Of a stretch of 64,000 bases of DNA, positions 33,472-43,114 are shown piece after piece. The stretch is from Bacteroidia bacterium (GTDB lineage Bacteria; Bacteroidota; Bacteroidia; Flavobacteriales; Flavobacteriaceae). The stretch is taken from positions 124,001 to 188,000 of the forward strand of contig JAUIDI010000006.1 of NCBI GenBank assembly GCA_030428705.1, in the 5' to 3' direction. Each line of letters begins with the position of its first letter. The stretch's first letter is position 1. A program made the translations under genes and the position numbers. The notes beneath the pieces were generated by a model, which saw only the letters and a program-made list of their open reading frames with translations, did not search any database and was not told where the DNA came from.

Positions 33472-33966
33472 ATGGATTTAATAAAACCGGAAATCGGCCT
33501 CATATTTTGGACCGCCTTGACCTTTGGGATTTTACTGTTTGTATTGCGCAAGTTTGCTTGGAAACCGATTTTAGGAGCTGTTGGCGATCGAGAAGATTCG
33601 ATTAAAAAGGCCCTGGCCGAAGCTGAAAACGCCCGAAAGGAAATGCAGAACCTTCAGGCGGATAACGAACGTATTCTCAAGGAAGCGCGTGCAGAACGGG
33701 AAGCCATGTTGAAGGAGGCAAGGGAAATAAAGGAAAAAATCGTTTCCGATGCCAAGGAGCAATCCAAAGTGGAAGGTGACAAAATGATCAAACAAGCGCA
33801 GGCCACCATAGAAAGTGAAAAAAAGGCTGCGGTTGCCGACATTAAAAACCAAGTAGCCGAACTCTCGGTCGAGATCGCCGAGAAAATGATCAAAGAACAA
33901 TTGGGCAACAAAGACAAGCAATTGAAGCTGGTCGAAGATATGTTGGGAGATATAAAGCTGAATTAA
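33472..33966 (+). CDS. atpF: F0F1 ATP synthase subunit b
   Basis: A 164-residue subunit b: one N-terminal transmembrane helix (about 5-25, PEIGLIFWTALTFGILLFVL) and a long charged coiled coil (GDREDSIKKALAEAENARKEMQNL onwards) that forms the peripheral stalk holding F1 to F0. It follows the atpE hairpin with 31 bases between. No b' subunit is present. Length and layout are normal. Confidence 0.96.
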   Translation: MDLIKPEIGLIFWTALTFGILLFVLRKFAWKPILGAVGDREDSIKKALAEAENARKEMQNLQADNERILKEARAEREAMLKEAREIKEKIVSDAKEQSKVEGDKMIKQAQATIESEKKAAVADIKNQVAELSVEIAEKMIKEQLGNKDKQLKLVEDMLGDIKLN

Positions 33967-34056
33967 AGGTTTAAAAGCTATTTGGATTTCCAATTACGGA
34001 ACGTATGATTTCCGCTTAAATTATCCAATAGGTAAAAACAACTGAACAACAAATAA

Positions 34057-34596
34057 ATGAGCGATTCTAGAGCGGCCATACGATATGCCAAGGCAATTTT
34101 AGATCTTTCGGTCGAGAACAAGGCCGAGGAAGCGGTAGAAAAAGATATGCGCTCCATCGTTAGTACGATTTCCGATAGTAAAGAACTTCGAGAAATGCTG
34201 GCCAGCCCAATTATTCAAGGGAAGGATAAAAAACAGACATTGAATGCGGTTTTTAAGGGAAGTCATTCCATTACCGAGGGCTTGATTACCATGATGGTGG
34301 ATAACAAGCGGATTGGGATGCTGAACGAAGTAGCCTTGAAATACATCATCCTTAGCGAACAGAAAAAAGGAAAAGATGTTGCCATTGTGACAACGGCAGT
34401 GCCTTTGACAGAAGACCTTGAAGCCAAAGTTTTAAAACAGGTCGCCAAGTTGACGAAGAACAAGGTAACGATTGAAAATAAAATCGACGAGAGCATTATT
34501 GGGGGGTTTGTACTCCGGGTAGGTGATTTGCAGTATGACGCGAGCATTGCCAATAAGCTTGATAATATAAAAAGAGAATTTACAAATAGTCTATAA
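34057..34596 (+). CDS. atpH: F0F1 ATP synthase subunit delta
   Basis: A 179-residue OSCP/delta subunit. It begins SRAAIRYAKAILDLS and has the conserved C-terminal segment VTIENKIDESIIGGFVLRVGDLQYDASIANKLDNIKREF. It links the alpha3beta3 head to the b stalk. Position between atpF and atpA is standard. There are 90 bases before it with no visible promoter. Confidence 0.95.
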   Translation: MSDSRAAIRYAKAILDLSVENKAEEAVEKDMRSIVSTISDSKELREMLASPIIQGKDKKQTLNAVFKGSHSITEGLITMMVDNKRIGMLNEVALKYIILSEQKKGKDVAIVTTAVPLTEDLEAKVLKQVAKLTKNKVTIENKIDESIIGGFVLRVGDLQYDASIANKLDNIKREFTNSL

Positions 34597-34606
34597 TCAT
34601 AATATC

Positions 34607-34634
34607 TGACATGAGATGTCATTCGTCCCATGTC
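34607..34634 (+). promoter_or_regulatory. alternative hairpins upstream of atpA
   Basis: TGACAT-GAG-ATGTCA (34607-34621) competes with GACATG (34608-34613) pairing to CATGTC (34629-34634). They end 22 bases before the atpA start and could tune its translation; short stems, so uncertain. Confidence 0.3.
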
Positions 34635-34656
34635 TTGTATCTTATATCTAATTGAA

Positions 34657-36237
34657 ATGGCAGGAGTAAAAGCCGCCGAAGTATCGGCAATCTTAAAGAA
34701 GCAATTATCAGGGTTCGATGCAACCGCAACTTTAGACGAAGTAGGAACCGTTCTTCAAGTAGGTGATGGTATCGCTAGGGTTTATGGACTCGAAAATGCC
34801 CAATATGGTGAGTTGGTAGAATTCGAAGGCGGTCTTGAAGGAATCGTTTTGAACCTTGAAGAAGATAATGTAGGTGTGGTATTGTTGGGGCCATCGAAAC
34901 AGATCGGAGAAGGTGCTACCGTGAAGCGTACCCAAAGAATTGCCTCTATCAATGTTGGCGAGGGTATTGTTGGCCGAGTTGTTGACACACTGGGCAACCC
35001 GATCGATGGCAAAGGCCCTATTGCTGGGGAGACATACGAAATGCCTTTGGAACGTAAGGCGCCCGGGGTTATTTTCCGTGAGCCGGTTACGGAACCTTTA
35101 CAATCGGGTATCAAGGCTATCGATGCGATGATTCCGGTAGGTCGTGGACAGCGGGAATTGGTTATCGGTGACCGTCAGACCGGTAAGACTACGGTTTGTA
35201 TCGATACTATTTTGAACCAGAAAGAATTCTATGATGCCGGAGAGCCGGTATATTGTATTTATGTTGCCGTTGGCCAAAAAGCTTCTACGGTGGCTGCGAT
35301 TGCCCAGACTTTGGAAGATAGAGGGGCTTTGGCCTATACGACTATTGTGGCCGCGAATGCATCCGACCCTGCCCCGATGCAGGTATATGCACCAATGGCA
35401 GGTGCCTCGATTGGAGAGTACTTCAGGGATACAGGTCGCCCGGCTTTAATAATATATGATGACTTGTCAAAACAGGCCGTTGCCTATCGTGAGGTTTCCT
35501 TGCTTTTGAGAAGACCTCCAGGACGTGAGGCTTATCCGGGTGACGTTTTCTATTTGCACTCCCGTTTGTTGGAAAGAGCGGCGAAAGTTATCAATGATGA
35601 TGAGATCGCCAAGAACATGAATGATTTGCCCGAAGTGTTGAAGCCTATGGTAAAAGGTGGAGGTTCGTTGACCGCCTTGCCGATTATCGAGACACAGGCA
35701 GGTGACGTTTCTGCATATATTCCTACAAACGTAATTTCGATTACCGATGGGCAGATATTCCTTGAGCAAGACTTGTTCAACCAAGGTGTCCGCCCGGCGA
35801 TCAATGTGGGTATTTCGGTATCACGTGTTGGGGGTAACGCCCAGATCAAGTCGATGAAAAAGGTGGCGGGTACGTTGAAATTGGACCAAGCACAGTTCCG
35901 GGAATTGGAGGCATTCGCGAAGTTCGGATCTGATCTGGATGCCGCTACATTGAACGTTATCGAAAAAGGACGACGCAATGTTGAGATATTGAAACAAGCA
36001 CAGAACGACCCATTTACGGTCGAAGACCAGATAGCCATTATTTATGCTGGTTCGAAAAACCTGTTGCGAGATGTTCCTGTGGAAAAGGTCAAGGAATTTG
36101 AAAGGGATTATATTGAATTTCTGAATGCAAAGCACAGGGATGTATTGGATACTTTGAAAGCGGGTAAATTGACCGATGAGGTAACCGATACATTGACTGC
36201 GGTTGCAAAAGACCTTTCAGGTAAGTACAGAGCTTAA
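34657..36237 (+). CDS. atpA: F0F1 ATP synthase subunit alpha
   Basis: A 526-residue non-catalytic alpha subunit. [21 protein letters not shown] at the N-terminus, the P-loop GDRQTGKTT near residue 172 and the arginine-finger region [14 protein letters not shown] near residue 380 are in place. ATG 34657 is chosen: the nine codons before it fall in the atpH-atpA spacer. It pairs with the beta subunit, whose gene (atpD) is not in this window; in Bacteroidota atpDC is commonly elsewhere. Confidence 0.97.
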   Translation: MAGVKAAEVSAILKKQLSGFDATATLDEVGTVLQVGDGIARVYGLENAQYGELVEFEGGLEGIVLNLEEDNVGVVLLGPSKQIGEGATVKRTQRIASINVGEGIVGRVVDTLGNPIDGKGPIAGETYEMPLERKAPGVIFREPVTEPLQSGIKAIDAMIPVGRGQRELVIGDRQTGKTTVCIDTILNQKEFYDAGEPVYCIYVAVGQKASTVAAIAQTLEDRGALAYTTIVAANASDPAPMQVYAPMAGASIGEYFRDTGRPALIIYDDLSKQAVAYREVSLLLRRPPGREAYPGDVFYLHSRLLERAAKVINDDEIAKNMNDLPEVLKPMVKGGGSLTALPIIETQAGDVSAYIPTNVISITDGQIFLEQDLFNQGVRPAINVGISVSRVGGNAQIKSMKKVAGTLKLDQAQFRELEAFAKFGSDLDAATLNVIEKGRRNVEILKQAQNDPFTVEDQIAIIYAGSKNLLRDVPVEKVKEFERDYIEFLNAKHRDVLDTLKAGKLTDEVTDTLTAVAKDLSGKYRA

Positions 36238-36261
36238 TCAAGTTACCCTATATAACGAGAA

Positions 36262-37122
36262 ATGGCGAACTTAAAGGAAATACGAAATAGAATAGCGTCG
36301 GTATCTTCGACCATGCAGATTACCAGTGCCATGAAAATGGTATCGGCCGCCAAGTTGAAGAAAGCGCAAGATGCTATTACCGCCATGCGGCCCTATGCCG
36401 ATAAGTTGACCGAGTTATTGCAAAGTTTAAGTGCCAGTTTGGATTCTGATTCGGGGAGTAAGTATTCCGACAATAGAGAGGTGAACAAGGTGTTAGTAGT
36501 TGCCGTAACCTCTAATAGAGGACTCTGCGGGGCCTTTAATTCGAATATTATCAAACAGGGCTTGGTTTTGACCGAGGAAGCCTATGCGGGCAAACAAGTG
36601 GATTTTATAGCTATCGGTAAAAAAGGGAACGATATTCTTGGTAAGAAGAATAATGTCATTGCAAATCACAGTACAATATATGACGATTTGACTTTTGAGA
36701 ATGTTGCTGTCATTGCGGAAGATTTAATGGGGCAATTTACCTCGGGCAACTATGATCGTATTGACATTGTTTATAACAAATTCAAGAATGCCGCTACGCA
36801 GATTGTGATGACCGAACAATTTTTGCCGATCGTTCCGATCGCAGGTGAAGAAAATAACAAGGTTGATTATATTTTTGAACCTTCCAAGGTAGAAATCGTG
36901 GAACAGCTGATTCCTAAGTCCTTGAAAACCCAATTGTTCAAGGCGATCAGGGATTCCTTTGCAAGCGAGCATGGTGCGCGAATGACGGCCATGCACAAAG
37001 CTACCGACAATGCCACCGAATTGCGTGATCAGTTAAAACTCACTTACAATAAAGCACGTCAGGCCGCCATTACGAACGAAATTCTTGAGATAGTAGGCGG
37101 TGCGGAAGCATTGAATAACTAG
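36262..37122 (+). CDS. atpG: F0F1 ATP synthase subunit gamma
   Basis: A 286-residue central-stalk subunit. The N-terminal helix MANLKEIRNRIASVSSTMQITSAMKMVSAAKL-type segment and the C-terminal NKARQAAITNEILEIVGGAEAL are diagnostic, and the Rossmann-like middle has SNRGLCGAFN. It rotates inside alpha3beta3. It is the last gene of the operon, followed by a strong terminator. Confidence 0.97.
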   Translation: MANLKEIRNRIASVSSTMQITSAMKMVSAAKLKKAQDAITAMRPYADKLTELLQSLSASLDSDSGSKYSDNREVNKVLVVAVTSNRGLCGAFNSNIIKQGLVLTEEAYAGKQVDFIAIGKKGNDILGKKNNVIANHSTIYDDLTFENVAVIAEDLMGQFTSGNYDRIDIVYNKFKNAATQIVMTEQFLPIVPIAGEENNKVDYIFEPSKVEIVEQLIPKSLKTQLFKAIRDSFASEHGARMTAMHKATDNATELRDQLKLTYNKARQAAITNEILEIVGGAEALNN

Positions 37123-37143
37123 TATATTTTTGTTACATAAAAC

Positions 37144-37168
37144 AAAACCCGCGAGTAGCGGGTTTTTT
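37144..37168 (+). terminator. rho-independent terminator after atpG
   Basis: AAAACCCGC-GAGTA-GCGGGTTTT stem followed by further T residues, 21 bases after the atpG stop. It closes the ATP synthase operon. Confidence 0.93.
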
Positions 37169-37244
37169 CATTTTGGCGTATTGGCAAATCGGTCTTTGCC
37201 ACAAGGGTTTAAATGTCTAATTTTAGCCTCTAACCTCAGCATTA

Positions 37245-38714
37245 TTGAATCCGCTTAAAAAACTCTTCAAGCAAACGGCTATTTACGGGCTCGCGACGGT
37301 ATTGCCGCGAATGATTTCCTTTTTTTTGGTTCGTGTGCATACCGAGGCTATGGCGCCTGGGGTGTATGGCGAACTGGCGGTGATTTTCGCATGGTTTGCA
37401 ATGTTCAATGTTGTGCTGGCTTATGGAATGGAGACGGCGTTTTTCAGATTCTATAGCGATTCGGATGATAAGGATAAGGTAGTATCTACTTCCTTGATTT
37501 CTATTTTGGTATCGACCTTAATATTCATGGGTCTTGCCCTATTATTTCAAGAAGGTATGGCGGACCTGTTGAGTATCGACCCAAAGTACATTAAATATGT
37601 GGTTTTTATATTGGCTTTGGATGCTCTTGCTATTATTCCCTTCGCTTGGCTTAGGGCCAATGAGCGGCCCACCCGTTATGCCGTGATTAAGATACTGAAC
37701 GTCACGATTAATTTTGGGCTCAACGTATTCTTTCTTTTCATACTTCCCAAAATGTCGGAAAGCAATCCCGATGGCTTTTTGGGGCGGATATACGTGCCCG
37801 GATTTCAAATTTCATACATCCTCATCGCGAATCTAATAGCGAGTGCAATTACCCTATTGTTGGTTTTTAGACCTTATGTAAGAAGTTCATATGGTTTTGA
37901 CAGCACGTTATGGAAGAAGATGATGAAATATGCCTTACCTGTTCTTGTTGCTGGAATCGCCTATAGCATCAATGAAGTTTTTGACAGGGTGATGCTGGAG
38001 GAAATGTTACCAGCATCTATTGCTAAAACTGAGGTCGGCATGTATAACGCCTGTGTTAAACTTGCTTTGTTCATGACGTTGTTTTCAACTGCCTTTCGCT
38101 TGGGGATCGAACCTTTTTTCTTCAATCATGCGGGTAGTAAGAATCCACAAAAGGCCTATGCACAGATTACCAATTATTTTGTGATTTTAGGGAGTATAAT
38201 ATTATTGGCCGTTGTAGTCTTTGCAGATGTTCTTAAAGAATTGTTCGTGCCCGATGAAGCGTATTGGGATGCCATGAAAGTCGTTCCTATAGTTGTTTTG
38301 GCAAGTTTCTTTTTAGGAATTTATCATAACCTGTCCGTTTGGTACAAGGTAACCGATAGAACCCGATATGGGGCATTTATATCGGTGATAGGAGCGTTAA
38401 TAACAATCGGTATAAACTACTTTTTCATTCCTTTGATAGGTTACATGGCCTCTGCAATTGCCACTTTGATGGCCTACGGCAGTATGATGGTACTTTCATA
38501 TTATCTGGGGAAATCCCGATATCCGGTCCCGTATAATTTTAGAAAGATCATTTTTTATCTATCGTTGTCCATTTTGTTCTCCACGCTGTCATTTTATGTT
38601 TTTGATAGGAATTTGATTATCGGGATTGTGTTACTTTTAGTATTCTTTGGCTTGGTATATAGACTTGAGAACGAGATGCTGAAGAGGATATTTTTAAGAA
38701 GGGAGAAGATTTAA
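37245..38714 (+). CDS. oligosaccharide flippase family protein (Wzx/MurJ-like)
   Basis: A 489-residue protein with about 14 transmembrane helices. The start LKKLFKQTAIYGLATVLPRMISFFLVRVHTE and the segment VYGELAVIFAWFAMFNVVLAYGMETAFFRF are typical of the polysaccharide biosynthesis (Wzx) branch of the MOP flippases. It would flip a lipid-linked sugar unit across the inner membrane. The start used is TTG at 37245; the next ATG falls inside the first helix, so TTG is likely real. Next gene dut follows closely. Confidence 0.88.
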   Translation: MNPLKKLFKQTAIYGLATVLPRMISFFLVRVHTEAMAPGVYGELAVIFAWFAMFNVVLAYGMETAFFRFYSDSDDKDKVVSTSLISILVSTLIFMGLALLFQEGMADLLSIDPKYIKYVVFILALDALAIIPFAWLRANERPTRYAVIKILNVTINFGLNVFFLFILPKMSESNPDGFLGRIYVPGFQISYILIANLIASAITLLLVFRPYVRSSYGFDSTLWKKMMKYALPVLVAGIAYSINEVFDRVMLEEMLPASIAKTEVGMYNACVKLALFMTLFSTAFRLGIEPFFFNHAGSKNPQKAYAQITNYFVILGSIILLAVVVFADVLKELFVPDEAYWDAMKVVPIVVLASFFLGIYHNLSVWYKVTDRTRYGAFISVIGALITIGINYFFIPLIGYMASAIATLMAYGSMMVLSYYLGKSRYPVPYNFRKIIFYLSLSILFSTLSFYVFDRNLIIGIVLLLVFFGLVYRLENEMLKRIFLRREKI

Positions 38715-38777
38715 AATCGGATGGCTATCGGATGCAGGAAGTCTTACTGTTTCGAACATCCAACCAAACAAAAGATA

Positions 38778-39212
38778 ATGAAAATCAAGATTGTCAACAA
38801 ATCAGTCCATCAATTACCGAACTACGAGACCAATGCCTCCGCCGGAATGGATTTGCGAGCCAATATTTCGGAATCGGTTACGTTACAACCTTTAGAGCGT
38901 ACTGTCATTAAAACGGGCTTGTTCATTGAGCTTCCGTTGGGTACGGAAGCCCAGGTGCGCCCCCGTAGCGGACTTGCGGCAAAAAAAGGCATTACGGTAT
39001 TGAATGCCCCGGGAACGATCGATTCTGACTATCGCGGCGAGATCGGTGTGATTCTTGTGAACCTTTCCAATGAGGCTTTCACCATAGAAAACGGGGAACG
39101 TATCGCACAATTGGTCATCGCCAAACACGAACGGGCCGAGTGGGTTGAAGGGGAAGAATTATCGGAGACCTTTAGAGGTTCTGGAGGTTTTGGGAGTACA
39201 GGTGTTAAATAA
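38778..39212 (+). CDS. dut: deoxyuridine 5'-triphosphate nucleotidohydrolase
   Basis: A 144-residue trimeric dUTPase with all five motifs: [33 protein letters not shown] and the Phe-containing C-terminal [10 protein letters not shown] that closes over the active site. It keeps uracil out of DNA by cleaving dUTP to dUMP. ATG 38778 is chosen; an in-frame upstream ATG at 38721 adds 19 codons without family support. It lies between the flippase and the TPR protein. Confidence 0.97.
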   Translation: MKIKIVNKSVHQLPNYETNASAGMDLRANISESVTLQPLERTVIKTGLFIELPLGTEAQVRPRSGLAAKKGITVLNAPGTIDSDYRGEIGVILVNLSNEAFTIENGERIAQLVIAKHERAEWVEGEELSETFRGSGGFGSTGVK

Positions 39213-39217
39213 GGCTT

Positions 39218-40156
39218 TTGGTCAGGAAAGGAGAAATAGTATGGGTAGTAATGGGGTTATTGATAATCCAGAACTATTCTTTTGCCCAGGAGGAAACCCC
39301 GGAGATAAGCCTTGAGCCAAGTGCCGAGGTCTTTTTAGAGGAATATACCGATGAATTTCAGGAAAAGTTTTTTGAGGCATTAAAACAAAAGGGCATCGGT
39401 AATCATGACAAAGCCGTTAACTTATTATTGGAATGCAAACGTTTGGATGTCGACAACAGTGTTGTAGACCACGAACTGGCCAAAGCCTATTTTGAGGACA
39501 AACAATATCTTTCGGCCCAAACATATGCCTTGGAAGCTATTTTGGTCGAACCGGAAAACTTTTGGTATTTGAATACTCTGGTGGACATTCTTCAAAAAGA
39601 AGGGAGCACAATCGAAGATGTCGGCTCCAAAATACCGATCGATAACGTCAAGCTTAATGAAAATCTGGCCATGATTTATTTCAAGTCGAGAAATTATGAA
39701 GAGGCCCTTGCCGTGTTAAAGAAAATCAAATCCTCATCTTTTCGCGAAGAACTTACTTCAAAGATCAACGATTCCATCCAAAGTAAAGAACCCGTTGAAC
39801 CAGTGGCCGATTTTTCCAATACCGATGAAAAAGATGCCGATCCGAGCGAAACGTATAAGAGTCGTCTTGAAGACCTTATAGATGGAGCTGAAGTTACCGA
39901 ATTGCTAAAACTGTCTGCCGAGGCCTTGGAAAGCTATCCGTTACAACCCTATTTTTACTATGCGAGAGGTTATGCATTGAACAAAAAGGAGCAGCATCAG
40001 GAAGCTGTCGAGGTGTTGGAGACTTCACTTGACTATCTTTTGGACGACCCCGCATTGGAGAACAAAATCTATAAGGAATTGGCAGATGCCCATCAGGCAT
40101 TGAACAATACATCAAAGGCAAATATGTATCTTCGTAAGATAAAACCCGGATTTTAG
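39218..40156 (+). CDS. exported tetratricopeptide repeat protein
   Basis: A 312-residue secreted TPR protein. A TTG start at 39218 gives a proper signal peptide (KGEIVWVVMGLLIIQNYSFAQ, cleavage after residue 23); an ATG at 39251 would cut it short. TPR-like repeats appear at about 50-110 (KAVNLLLECKRLDVDNSVVDHELAKAYFED), 130-170 and 245-310. Such proteins scaffold complexes in the periplasm. It sits in the dut-TPR-DUF4292-EnvC set usual in Flavobacteriaceae, implying a link to cell-envelope upkeep. Confidence 0.85.
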   Translation: MVRKGEIVWVVMGLLIIQNYSFAQEETPEISLEPSAEVFLEEYTDEFQEKFFEALKQKGIGNHDKAVNLLLECKRLDVDNSVVDHELAKAYFEDKQYLSAQTYALEAILVEPENFWYLNTLVDILQKEGSTIEDVGSKIPIDNVKLNENLAMIYFKSRNYEEALAVLKKIKSSSFREELTSKINDSIQSKEPVEPVADFSNTDEKDADPSETYKSRLEDLIDGAEVTELLKLSAEALESYPLQPYFYYARGYALNKKEQHQEAVEVLETSLDYLLDDPALENKIYKELADAHQALNNTSKANMYLRKIKPGF

Positions 40157-40158
40157 CT

Positions 40159-40956
40159 ATGAACAAGATGTCCCGATATACACTTCGGATTCTCTTCTTC
40201 GGTGTTTTCTTAATATTGGTTTCTTCCTGTAAGTCGAGTAAGATTATTTCCGATGGCACTTTAGATGCTAATATTTCCGCAAAGAATCTGATAAGGACGC
40301 ACTATCAAAACGAACTGGACTTTAAAACGTTAAGGGGCAAGGTCAAAATCGATTATTCCGATGGCGATGATACCCAATCGTTCAGCGTGAGCCTTAGAAT
40401 GAAGAAAGGCCAGGCCATTTGGATGAGCGCTCCCTTGGGAATCGTAAAGGCCTATATAACGCCTGATCGCGTTTCTTTTTACAACAAATTGGAGAACACC
40501 TATTTCGATGGGGATTTTTCGTACCTGAGCCAATTATTGGGCACCGAACTTGATTTTAAAAAAGTGCAGAACCTGCTCTTGGGCGAAGCCCTGTTCGATT
40601 TGAGAAAGGCAAAATATGAAGTGTCGATAGCAGGGGGAAATTATCTGCTGAAACCAAAACAAGCTATAGAGCTGTTCAATATCTTGTTCGAGATCGAGCC
40701 CAAGAACTACAAAATGGCTTCGCAACGATTGGCACAACCTTCGCAAAAACGTTTGTTGGACATTGATTATAAGAACTACCAGAAAATCAATAAATGGATT
40801 CTTCCGAATGAAATAATGATTTTGGCGAGCGAAGATGCACATACAAATACCATTGCCTTGCAATATCGAAATATGCAGTTCGATGAGTCCGTGAGTTTTC
40901 CATATAAGATCCCGAAAGGGTATGACGAAATCGTTTTGACCAAAAATGACCTATAA
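40159..40956 (+). CDS. DUF4292 family lipoprotein
   Basis: A 265-residue lipoprotein. The signal peptide ends in a lipobox (LVSSC, Cys about 24). The mature part has the DUF4292 pattern LIRTHYQNELDFKTLRGKVKIDYSDGDDTQSFSVSLRMKKGQAIWMSAPLGIVKAYITPDRVSFYN, a LolB/LolA-like half-barrel layout. It may carry or insert lipids or support outer-membrane assembly, by fold analogy only. It starts 2 bases after the TPR gene and overlaps the EnvC-like gene by 11. Confidence 0.88.
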   Translation: MNKMSRYTLRILFFGVFLILVSSCKSSKIISDGTLDANISAKNLIRTHYQNELDFKTLRGKVKIDYSDGDDTQSFSVSLRMKKGQAIWMSAPLGIVKAYITPDRVSFYNKLENTYFDGDFSYLSQLLGTELDFKKVQNLLLGEALFDLRKAKYEVSIAGGNYLLKPKQAIELFNILFEIEPKNYKMASQRLAQPSQKRLLDIDYKNYQKINKWILPNEIMILASEDAHTNTIALQYRNMQFDESVSFPYKIPKGYDEIVLTKNDL

Positions 40957-42178
40957 AAGAACATATAGACACTTTTTATTGATGTTTGTTGGCATCATCA
41001 TGGCTCAGGGCATATTTGGCCAAACCAGCGAACAGAAGGCCCTTGAGGCCAAACGTGAAAAACTGCAATCGGAAATAAGGGACATCAACCGGTTGCTTTT
41101 TGCCGAAAAAAAAGAAAAAGGCAATGTGTTGGATCAAATGGAGGCATTGGACAAAAAAATCAATGTGCGACAAGAATTGATACGGGTGACCAATCAGCAA
41201 TCGAACCTTTTGAGTAGGCAAATCAATGCGAACATTCGCAACATTTCGAAACTAAGGGAAGAGCTGGAAACCTTGAAAAAGGATTACAGCGAAATAATCC
41301 AAAAATCATATCAGAACAAGTCGAAACAAAGTCGATTGATGTTTTTATTGTCTTCTGAAAACTTCTATCAGGCCTTCAAAAGGCTGCAATATATGAAGCA
41401 ATATACCGAGTTTCGAAAGAAACAAGGCGAACAGATCATTATCAAGACCGAAGACCTAGCGCGTTTGAACAAAGACTTGAACGAAGAACGTAAGGTAAAA
41501 GAGGTTTTGATCGCGCAGAATAAGAAGGCAAGGGCTCAGCTCATGGAGGAAATAAAGAACCAAAAAGAGCTTTTGGCCGCCATTCGCCAAAACGAGAGCA
41601 ATTATGCCGCTGCCATTGAAAAGAAAGAGCGCGAGGCCAAGCAAATAGACAAGCAACTCGATAAATTGATTCGAGAGGCCATTGCGGCCGCGAATCGCGA
41701 GTCCAGCAGGACAACCAGTGACACCTCACGATTTTTTCTGACTCCTGAGGCTACCATTATCGCCAACAACTTTTCGGCAAATAAGGGAAGATTGATTTGG
41801 CCGGTCGAAAAAGGAATCAAAAGCCAAGGTTTTGGGGTATATCGCGATGCGGTTTATCCTGGGATCAAACACGAGAGCAACGGTGTAATCATTGCTACTG
41901 ATGAAGGAGCAAGGGCAAGGGCCATATTTAAGGGCGAAGTGATTGCCATTATTTCGGTTCCGGGAGGTAATAAGGCCGTTCAGATCAAGCACGGTAATTT
42001 TATAAGTACTTATTACAACCTGTCGAACATTTATGTGAAGAAAGGCGATGTCGTAGAGGCCAAAACCGAATTGGGCGATATATATACCAATCGGTCTAAT
42101 GGCCAGACACGCCTAAAATTCTATTTACACCAAGATACGGACAAATTGAACCCTGAAGAATGGGTATATCAACTATAG
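40946..42178 (+). CDS. EnvC-like protein with degenerate LytM/M23 domain
   Basis: A 410-residue periplasmic protein. After a signal peptide (residues 1-24) comes a coiled coil of about 220 residues (AKREKLQSEIRDINRLLFAEKKEKG onwards) and a C-terminal LytM domain (about 285-410). The zinc ligands of active M23 peptidases are not intact: GIKHESNG replaces the H-x-GIDI form and LKFYLHQ the LHFE/HxH form. That makes it an EnvC-type activator of an amidase and not an enzyme. It would act at the division septum. It overlaps the DUF4292 gene. Confidence 0.88.
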   Translation: MTYKRTYRHFLLMFVGIIMAQGIFGQTSEQKALEAKREKLQSEIRDINRLLFAEKKEKGNVLDQMEALDKKINVRQELIRVTNQQSNLLSRQINANIRNISKLREELETLKKDYSEIIQKSYQNKSKQSRLMFLLSSENFYQAFKRLQYMKQYTEFRKKQGEQIIIKTEDLARLNKDLNEERKVKEVLIAQNKKARAQLMEEIKNQKELLAAIRQNESNYAAAIEKKEREAKQIDKQLDKLIREAIAAANRESSRTTSDTSRFFLTPEATIIANNFSANKGRLIWPVEKGIKSQGFGVYRDAVYPGIKHESNGVIIATDEGARARAIFKGEVIAIISVPGGNKAVQIKHGNFISTYYNLSNIYVKKGDVVEAKTELGDIYTNRSNGQTRLKFYLHQDTDKLNPEEWVYQL

Positions 42179-42193
42179 ACTAACCAAGGCATA

Positions 42194-43030
42194 ATGAAAA
42201 CGATTTCAGATATAAAAGGCTCTTTTGATTTACATAACGGCGTAAAAATGCCTTATTTGGGTTTAGGTACCTATCAGTCCGATAACGATCAAGAAGTGGT
42301 CGACGCCATAAAATATGCATTACAGATTGGCTATCGCCATATCGATACCGCTTCGGTGTACGCCAACGAAGAAGGTGTCGGAAGGGGCTTGAAAGAAAGT
42401 GGTCTCCCCCGCGAAGATGTTTTCGTAGTCAGCAAGGTCTGGAACAGTGATCAAGGGTACGAGAGTACTTTAAAGGCTTTTGAAGCAAGTATTGATCGTC
42501 TCGGCCTCGATTATTTAGATCTGTATCTTGTGCATTGGCCCGTTACCACTAAGTATAAGGATACTTGGCGGGCGATGGAAGAACTTTATCGTGAAAAACG
42601 TATCCGGGCCATTGGGGTAAGCAATTTTATGCAGCATCATTTAGAAGATTTACTCGAAACGGCAGAAATTGTGCCTATGGTCAATCAAATGGAATTCCAC
42701 CCTTATGTCGTGCAACAAGACCTTCTTGATTTTTGTTCGGAAAAAGGCATACAATATGAGGCTTGGTCCCCATTCATGCAGGGAAAACTCTTCAGATTGG
42801 ATATTTGTGATGACCTGGCCCGAAAATACGGCAAATCGCCGGCACAGATTATTTTAAGATGGAACCTTCAAAAAGGGGTCGTAACGATTCCCAAATCCGT
42901 TAAATCGGATAGGATCAAGGCCAATGCGAATATTTTTGACTTCGAATTGACCAATGACGAGATTGCCTATTTGGATAGTTTCGACCGAAACGAACGGATT
43001 GGTCCGGATCCGGATAATTTTGATTTTTAG
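42194..43030 (+). CDS. aldo/keto reductase
   Basis: A 278-residue AKR with the tetrad in place: Asp in IDTASVYANEEGVG, Tyr six residues later, Lys in VVSKVW and His in LVHWP. The C-terminal IPKSVKSDRIKAN binds the NADPH phosphate. The sequence resembles the AKR5 branch (YvgN, 2,5-diketo-D-gluconate reductases), acting on small aldehydes such as methylglyoxal. It follows the EnvC-like gene by 15 bases but looks functionally unrelated; no terminator was seen between them. Confidence 0.94.
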   Translation: MKTISDIKGSFDLHNGVKMPYLGLGTYQSDNDQEVVDAIKYALQIGYRHIDTASVYANEEGVGRGLKESGLPREDVFVVSKVWNSDQGYESTLKAFEASIDRLGLDYLDLYLVHWPVTTKYKDTWRAMEELYREKRIRAIGVSNFMQHHLEDLLETAEIVPMVNQMEFHPYVVQQDLLDFCSEKGIQYEAWSPFMQGKLFRLDICDDLARKYGKSPAQIILRWNLQKGVVTIPKSVKSDRIKANANIFDFELTNDEIAYLDSFDRNERIGPDPDNFDF

Positions 43031-43114
43031 GGCTACATTGTACATGCCCCTAGGTTATAAAACTGATCAATAGGATTTTCGCTCCAGGCTGAAAGATTTT
43101 TGATAAATGAGGAT

